Assembly (NCBI GenBank): GCA_036897095.1
Contig: JAYMSP010000841.1
Location: forward strand, 1 to 40,400
Direction: 5' to 3'
DNA length: 40,400 nt
Origin: Plantago elongata
Lineage: Eukaryota; Streptophyta; Magnoliopsida; Lamiales; Plantaginaceae
Below the pieces are notes generated by a model that was not told the origin of the DNA, did no database searches, and worked only from the letters and a program-made list of their open reading frames with translations. This document shows, in pieces, positions 35,138-40,400 of this stretch (position 1 is the first letter of the stretch; the number at the start of each line of letters is the position of its first letter). Both the position numbers and the translations under genes were made by a program.

Positions 35138-36698
35138 TATTTATTTTTTACGTACCTTTTAAAAAATAAATGTGATGTATCGAGACATGTTTATATATAT
35201 TTTTTTGATACCCATCAAGTTTCGACGGTGTTATAAATTACAAAAGTGGATGTGATATCATATTATGTACTATTAATTTTTTCATTATACATTTTATTTT
35301 AATTATTTATTATTTCATAATATTTTTTATTTATTTCTTTAATATCCGATTGGACGGGCCGTTTTGGATTGTAGAAAAACGATGTGCACTTGTTTTGTCT
35401 ACTTGTTTATAAGTAGTATTTAAACATATTGTTAAGAGATTAGGTAAAATAATTTGGTGCTAGCATACATACATTTGTAGTAGTATTGTAGTCTGTATGC
35501 AAACTAGCCAATTATGGTGTGTTACCAAAAAATTTTAAACATATTTTTATAATTTAAAAAAAATCACATTTATTGCATTATTAAGATAGTTTATAATCTG
35601 TTTAAAAAATAACATACTTCTTTTTGCAATTCTGATAAAAAAAATTTAAAAATCACAATTTTGTACATTATTTTATATTTTTATAGTTCTTCTAAAGTTT
35701 TTCACATATTTTTATGCATTTTAAATATTTTTTGTAATTAAATAATAACATTTTTTTTTTCAATATCATAAATTTTATATTTTATATAAATTTTTGTGTA
35801 TTACTTACAAAAATTTTAATTAAAAGTTAATATTTAACAAATTATACATTTCAATGAACATCAATCTTGAAATTCTATATGTCAATTCACATGTATCATT
35901 TTATTTGAAAAACCTACAAAATACTTATTTTGGAGGTAATGTTTTTGTAGTTTATTATATTTTATTGGTACTTAAATGTTACAATAGTTGTTTTGAATTT
36001 TTGGCGCTTAATTCCCCAAGGCCTTGAAGTTGTAACGAAGGGAGTAGGTTAAATCGGTTGGACGCGAGAAGTGAAACAAAGACTGTAAGACATAACGTGG
36101 ATGTGACACCACCTAGTCTAGTTGAAGCTGCTACAACTTTTCCCTGAGTCATATGATATATATGACATGATAAGATGTTGTATGGGCATACATCCAAACT
36201 TTTAGGTAGACATACCAGTATATATCACTTTCTTTAACCATATTATTTATTATTCATTTGTCCCATTTTAACATTTATACATCAACCAAAATCAAATTTG
36301 AAACTAGTTTACGGTGAATGACCAGTGAGTAGTTAAATATGTAGTAGGAGTAAAAAAGGAGACGAATTAACTCAGGTAAAGTAACAGACAACAATTGTTA
36401 CAACAAAATTCAATACAGATGCAAAGTGGATTGATTTATGAAATCTGGCATTATAAAACTAACAGTGTAGAGTTTATGGATTTATGCTAATGACAATGAG
36501 ACCCACCCAAAATTTAGCATTTTCCTCCTTTCTTATTAAAAAAATTATACCTTTAAATTATATTACGTGTTTACAATGTTTTAAAATGTAATAGAATAAA
36601 TTCAAAGAACCCATTCAATATATCAAAACATTCACACAAGATAAAAGATTTTTGGTTTATTTGATGCAGTTTATTTAGGAATGTTCATTAATTGAGAA
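35138..36698. other. Very AT-rich intergenic DNA
   Basis: Long A/T runs dominate (for example 35150-35950). No gene, RNA or complete transposon is recognised. Confidence 0.5.
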
Positions 36699-37061
36699 TA
36701 TGGGTGGAATTCGGCCCGGGTTGGACCGGGCCAGTCCGCTAATGCCAGGCCCATTTATGGGTCGTGCCGTGCCGGTTCATTATTTTAACCGTGCTAGTCC
36801 GATCAGTTTTTTTTGATAAATCTAAGGCTCGGCACGGCCCACAACCCATTAAATTTGTGGGTCAGGCGGGCCTGATCACGGGCCGGGCCGGGCCCGAACA
36901 TATTAAAAAGAATATTGCGAACAGATTCATTTCAGATTTAAGAACTCATAAATTAAATGGACACGGGCTGTGTCGGACAAAATATTAAACCGGTCGGGCC
37001 GGCTTTTAAGCGTGTCGGGTCGTGCGGGACTATTCTGTATTTGGCCCAAATCACACGTCTA
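36699..37061. mobile_element. GC-rich non-autonomous hAT-type element
   Basis: The 8 bp ATTGAGAA occur at 36691-36698 and 37062-37069, directly flanking a 363-bp block. Its ends are imperfect inverted copies: TATGGGTGGAATTCGGCCC on the left and, on the opposite strand, TAGACGTGTGATTTGGGCC on the right. The interior is rich in GGGCCGGGCC-type strings, in sharp contrast to the AT-rich surroundings. No transposase is present. Superfamily call rests on the 8-bp duplication and TIR style. Confidence 0.78.
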
Positions 37062-38061
37062 ATTGAGAAACAAGCTTTGTGATTTTTCACTTTGAAGAAG
37101 TCACTATGCTTTTCAGTTTTAACATTTATATCAATATTTGTCCCTCTATTTCTCAACGAATCCGACCCTTATAACTGGACACCCACAAAGTTTGTGACTT
37201 GAAATGCCATGGTCATGATGCCTAGAAGAGACTTCCATGAGGCCCACTCGGCACTAGGGACCCTGATACGAAAATAAACCAAAAGTAGCAACCTTTTTAC
37301 AACCCAAATGCATATAATTACTACTGCCGACGAATTTGATTTATTGAGTTGAATAGTTGATGTTTACTTTTAATGGTATTGAATGAACATTCTAACCAAT
37401 TTATATACATGTAAATTTAGGTAGAATATTAAAAGTGACATAGTATATATTTATTGCAGTGTTAGTTGCATAATGAACATTAGGTAGCAAGTAGTTCTTG
37501 CAACCTGGACCTAGCAGTGGTTACCGTCGGTTACGCCTTAAGAAATGCCCATTGACTTGTTTGCACCAAAATATCAAACATTTGCAAGCCAAGTACTAAT
37601 CCATATTACTCTATTTTTAGTCGGTTACTATACTTCACAAAATGTTAATCACACCAATCATAATCAACTCATTAAACTGTATAGTATCGTTTTCCCGTCT
37701 TCATCATGATATTGAAACTTTGGATTTACTACCAATTTTCTTCAATAATATAAATTATAGAATATTTACGTCGGTTTGGATGGAGAAAATAGTTTGAAAT
37801 AATTGTATCGAAACCATGCAATATTTGAGGCCATGTTTGTTATATCACTGAAGCAGCCATCTCCTCACCCAAATCGAATATTTTGTACATAAAAAATCTA
37901 AAACGACCACTAAAATTCTATACCAATCAGTTCACTAATGCTCATCATAAACTCATTCATTTCAAGTGGAACCATACCATGGACATATTTATTCCAAGTC
38001 TCTTCCCTAAATGCATGATCCTAATGCGGATGGACAAGAATGAAAGTTTAATCAAGATCCT
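37062..38061. other. Intergenic DNA with one copy of a local duplication
   Basis: No gene seen. The stretch 37941-38050 is matched by 38791-38925. A fragment AAATTCTATACCAATCAG at about 37913 resembles the end of the nearby Tourist-like MITE. Confidence 0.45.
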
Positions 38062-38064
38062 TTA

Positions 38065-38223
38065 GGGGCAGATTGCTATACAATTGTAATCGGTCCATTT
38101 GGTTCGATGAAGAGTGATTTGGCCTAAAATACATTTTAAATACCCCCATTTCAATTTCATTCCAAACACAATTTCACCAAAATTCATCAAAATACCCATT
38201 CAAATTCTATACCAATCAGGCCC
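38065..38223. mobile_element. Tourist-like (PIF/Harbinger) MITE
   Basis: The left end GGGGCAGATTGCTATACAAT and, on the opposite strand, the right end GGGCCTGATTGGTATAGAAT form imperfect terminal inverted repeats. TTA flanks both sides (38062-38064 and 38224-38226), the usual PIF/Harbinger target. The 159-bp length and lack of coding sequence fit a MITE. Confidence 0.75.
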
Positions 38224-38790
38224 TTATTTCTTTTATATTTCGAGAGAATCGACGTAAATGAAACAAACCTCAAATTGTATCGAAAAAACGGAAACGGAAT
38301 CACAAAGAGTTTGACTCCTAACATAATTAACCAATTCTAGAATACTTTTTTTTTCGATTTATGTTGGTATCCACTATATACGACTAATTCAATCGAACAC
38401 TGTTGGATCCTTTTTAGGGTGCGGCTCTCCTAACTATTTGTTTTTTACATCCATAAGACTTGAATCCGAGAACTTGCTTATTCTAGAATAGTAGTACTAT
38501 CAAATGTTTCATATAAAATTTGTTTTTCTAAACAAAAGTTTGAAAGTAACGCAAACTCTCATTTACACGAAGATGGATTTATGATAATAAACAATTTGTT
38601 AATTATTTTCTTGCTTTATCATCATTTTTAATACTTTATTACCATCTCTTCTATTTTTTTTTAATATTTATGTTCAGTTTTATAAAAAGAAATACTTGGA
38701 ATGGAAGGAGTATAATGCTTACATTGGTTTGCTGGACATAAATATAGCGAGGAATTATTGTATCGAAACGACACATTTAAACACTAAAGA

Positions 38791-38925
38791 CCCATCATAA
38801 ACTCAATTCATTTCTATTGGAAGAATACCATTGACATATTTATGAAGCTGGGACTTGCTGACAGATTCTAAGTCTCCTCCATGAATGCATGATCGCAACA
38901 TGTGTGGAAAAGAATGAAAGTTATG
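38791..38925. repeat. Diverged duplicate of 37941-38050
   Basis: Both copies share CATCATAAACTCA, TTCATTTC, GACATATTTAT, AAGTCTC, AATGCATGATC and AAGAATGAAAGTT in the same order. The right copy has about 25 extra bases near 38845. Both are preceded by a TTGTATCGAAAC motif. The copies are about 850 bp apart and in the same orientation. Confidence 0.75.
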
Positions 38926-39159
38926 GATAAAAATAGAAGTAATAATAATACATCCATTTTAATTATTAAATTAAATTTAAATTTAATCTCATCCGTTGAT
39001 TAATTATTAATGTAATGGTGTATCATACTGTCGCATAATAACGTAGTGCGATGTTGTAATATAATATAATATATTTTTTTTATTAAATATTATTTAAGTA
39101 GTTTAAATTAATTATTTCAATTCATAATTAAAATTATATTCTGCCATCTTCCATTGACT

Positions 39160-39320
39160 GGAATCCGACGACCACCCTCCTCCACTTATCGAAATCCGGC
39201 GACCACCCTCCTCCACTTACCGGATTCCGACGACCACCTTAGGCATACCGGATTCCGACGACCACCTCAAGTCCTTAAACACATCGGAATCCGACAACCA
39301 CCTCAAGCACCACCGGAATC
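39160..39320. repeat. Degenerate GC-richer minisatellite, about five units
   Basis: A core GGAATCCGACGACCACC, with variants GGATTCCGACGACCACC and AAATCCGGCGACCACC, recurs every 28-36 bp. It stands out from the AT-rich surroundings. A frame is open through it on the plus strand from 39154 (79 codons), but the repeat explains that and no domain is seen. Confidence 0.85.
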
Positions 39321-39393
39321 AATAGACATCCACTATCAGATATTGACGAATTTAGATGATGATCCGAAAAAATCCCACATCCACTATATTTAA

Positions 39394-40400
39394 GTGGCCA
39401 TGGCCGACCTGCAAATAATTCACAATAAACAATGTTGCAGCAATGTTTTTGTTTTGATGTTGCCATTTGATTGATGATACCAGAAAATACGATGATTCTT
39501 GCTACAACATTATAACTAAATATTGTTGCATTGATTTGATACTATAAAAGTCTAAATAACGAATACAACTACTTTCGCAACAACATTGTGATTATATTGC
39601 TATAGCATTGTTTGTCTTGTAAATAAATAACATCCATAAATACTTTGCTCCCTCAACTTTATGAAATTGAATGGTGTGATGTATTTCTTCTTTATATTGA
39701 ACCTGAGTTTAACATAAAAACCAACATGTATTGAATAATTTTAGAAGTTAAAGAGTCATCTTGTTTATTCCTTATTATTCAAAAGTCAAAATCATTTCTC
39801 TTCTATTCATTTTAAGATTTAAAAATAACTAGTACTAACCTGTGACGATGTCACGGTATAATTTACTTTTGATAATAAATTAATAGAAAGGGAAAGACAA
39901 AATAAATCAATCGAAAAAAAAAAGGTAATCAAACTTATGGAAATAATGACGGTCATAATGTCGACGGGTATGCCTTCTTCACACACTATTATATATTGGG
40001 TCTTCATGTATGATAACTATATAAACTGTAAAAATACTGCTCATAACATACACGGTTTGAAAGATGTATGATCCAACATTTATCCCTTCGAGACCCGACG
40101 ATTGATAACGTATATATTTTGTATCGGGTCATATTGTACTGACCTGTTAATTAATAGTAACATACATGTATTTCTTTAAATTGTATCTCTCAAATTCGAA
40201 CCAAAATCCAACACAATCAAATGGGTTGTCGCATGTGTCCACCACACATACAAAAAAATTATTATTCTATAAATTTCACATTTTGGTTTTTATTTTTTCA
40301 ACTACACTATTGTATGTGTCACGTCATAACACCAAAGACATAAAAATTATTATTTTACAAATATAATTTCATACTCTACGGACCACCCCACCCTCCAACA
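39394..40400. other. AT-rich intergenic DNA to the right edge
   Basis: No gene or complete mobile element is recognised. The segment near 40080-40160 (CGAGACCCGACGATTGATAA and ATCGGGTCATATTGTACTGA) has a transposon-like look but no ends I can define. Confidence 0.4.

Noticed and set aside
36764-36988. A 74-codon open frame in GC-rich DNA
   Set aside because: It lies inside the GC-rich hAT-type element and reflects base composition; no domain is seen.
38670-38712. Possible Stowaway-like right end (GGAATGGAAGGAG followed by TA)
   Set aside because: There is no matching left end, and the terminus is too degraded to separate from chance.
39154-39393. A 79-codon open frame rich in Pro and Arg
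   Set aside because: The open frame is explained by the minisatellite; no splice or homology support.

Overview
The window looks like nuclear DNA of a flowering plant, probably a core eudicot. Reasons are short exons joined across AT-rich GT..AG introns, plant-specific gene families (a DUF4094/GT31 galactosyltransferase, an F-box/FBA gene, a plant-type bromodomain protein, ATG8), a plant nuclear tRNA-Phe gene, and typical plant transposons (Ty1/copia, hAT, Stowaway-like and Tourist-like MITEs). The species cannot be named from the sequence alone.

Layout, left to right. 626-7030 (+): the 3' two thirds of MSH5, a meiotic MutS homologue, as 21 phase-consistent exons; its N-terminal exons lie off the left edge. 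A Stowaway-like MITE sits in one intron. 7031-10190: AT-rich intergenic DNA with an intact tRNA-Phe(GAA) at 8247-8319 and a lone copia-type LTR on the minus strand (9407-9916). 10270-16324 (+): an eight-exon bromodomain gene whose last exon carries about seven copies of a 53-55 residue tandem repeat. 17456-19140 (-): a complete ATG8 gene with an intron in its 5' leader, convergent with the bromodomain gene. 20044-21165 (-): an F-box/FBA pseudogene with at least two frameshifts. 22373-27542 (-): a complete 11-exon beta-1,3-galactosyltransferase gene whose last intron holds a 617-bp non-autonomous hAT element with a perfect 8-bp target duplication.

From about 28.3 kb to the right edge I see only transposon debris and AT-rich DNA: a very old copia reverse transcriptase/RNase H relic (28381-29400), a younger but broken and rearranged copia element (about 30341-34957), a 35-bp tandem repeat against its edge, a GC-rich hAT-type element (36699-37061), a Tourist-like MITE (38065-38223), a diverged local duplication and a small minisatellite (39160-39320).

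The genes do not form a functional cluster; they are independent housekeeping or developmental genes (meiosis, chromatin, autophagy, Golgi glycosylation). I found no convincing new biological system. The most unusual items are the expanded repeat array and the C-terminal LxLxL motif of the bromodomain protein, and the scrambled 3' end of the copia element, where an RT fragment is duplicated and joined to a second copy of the LTR-leader.
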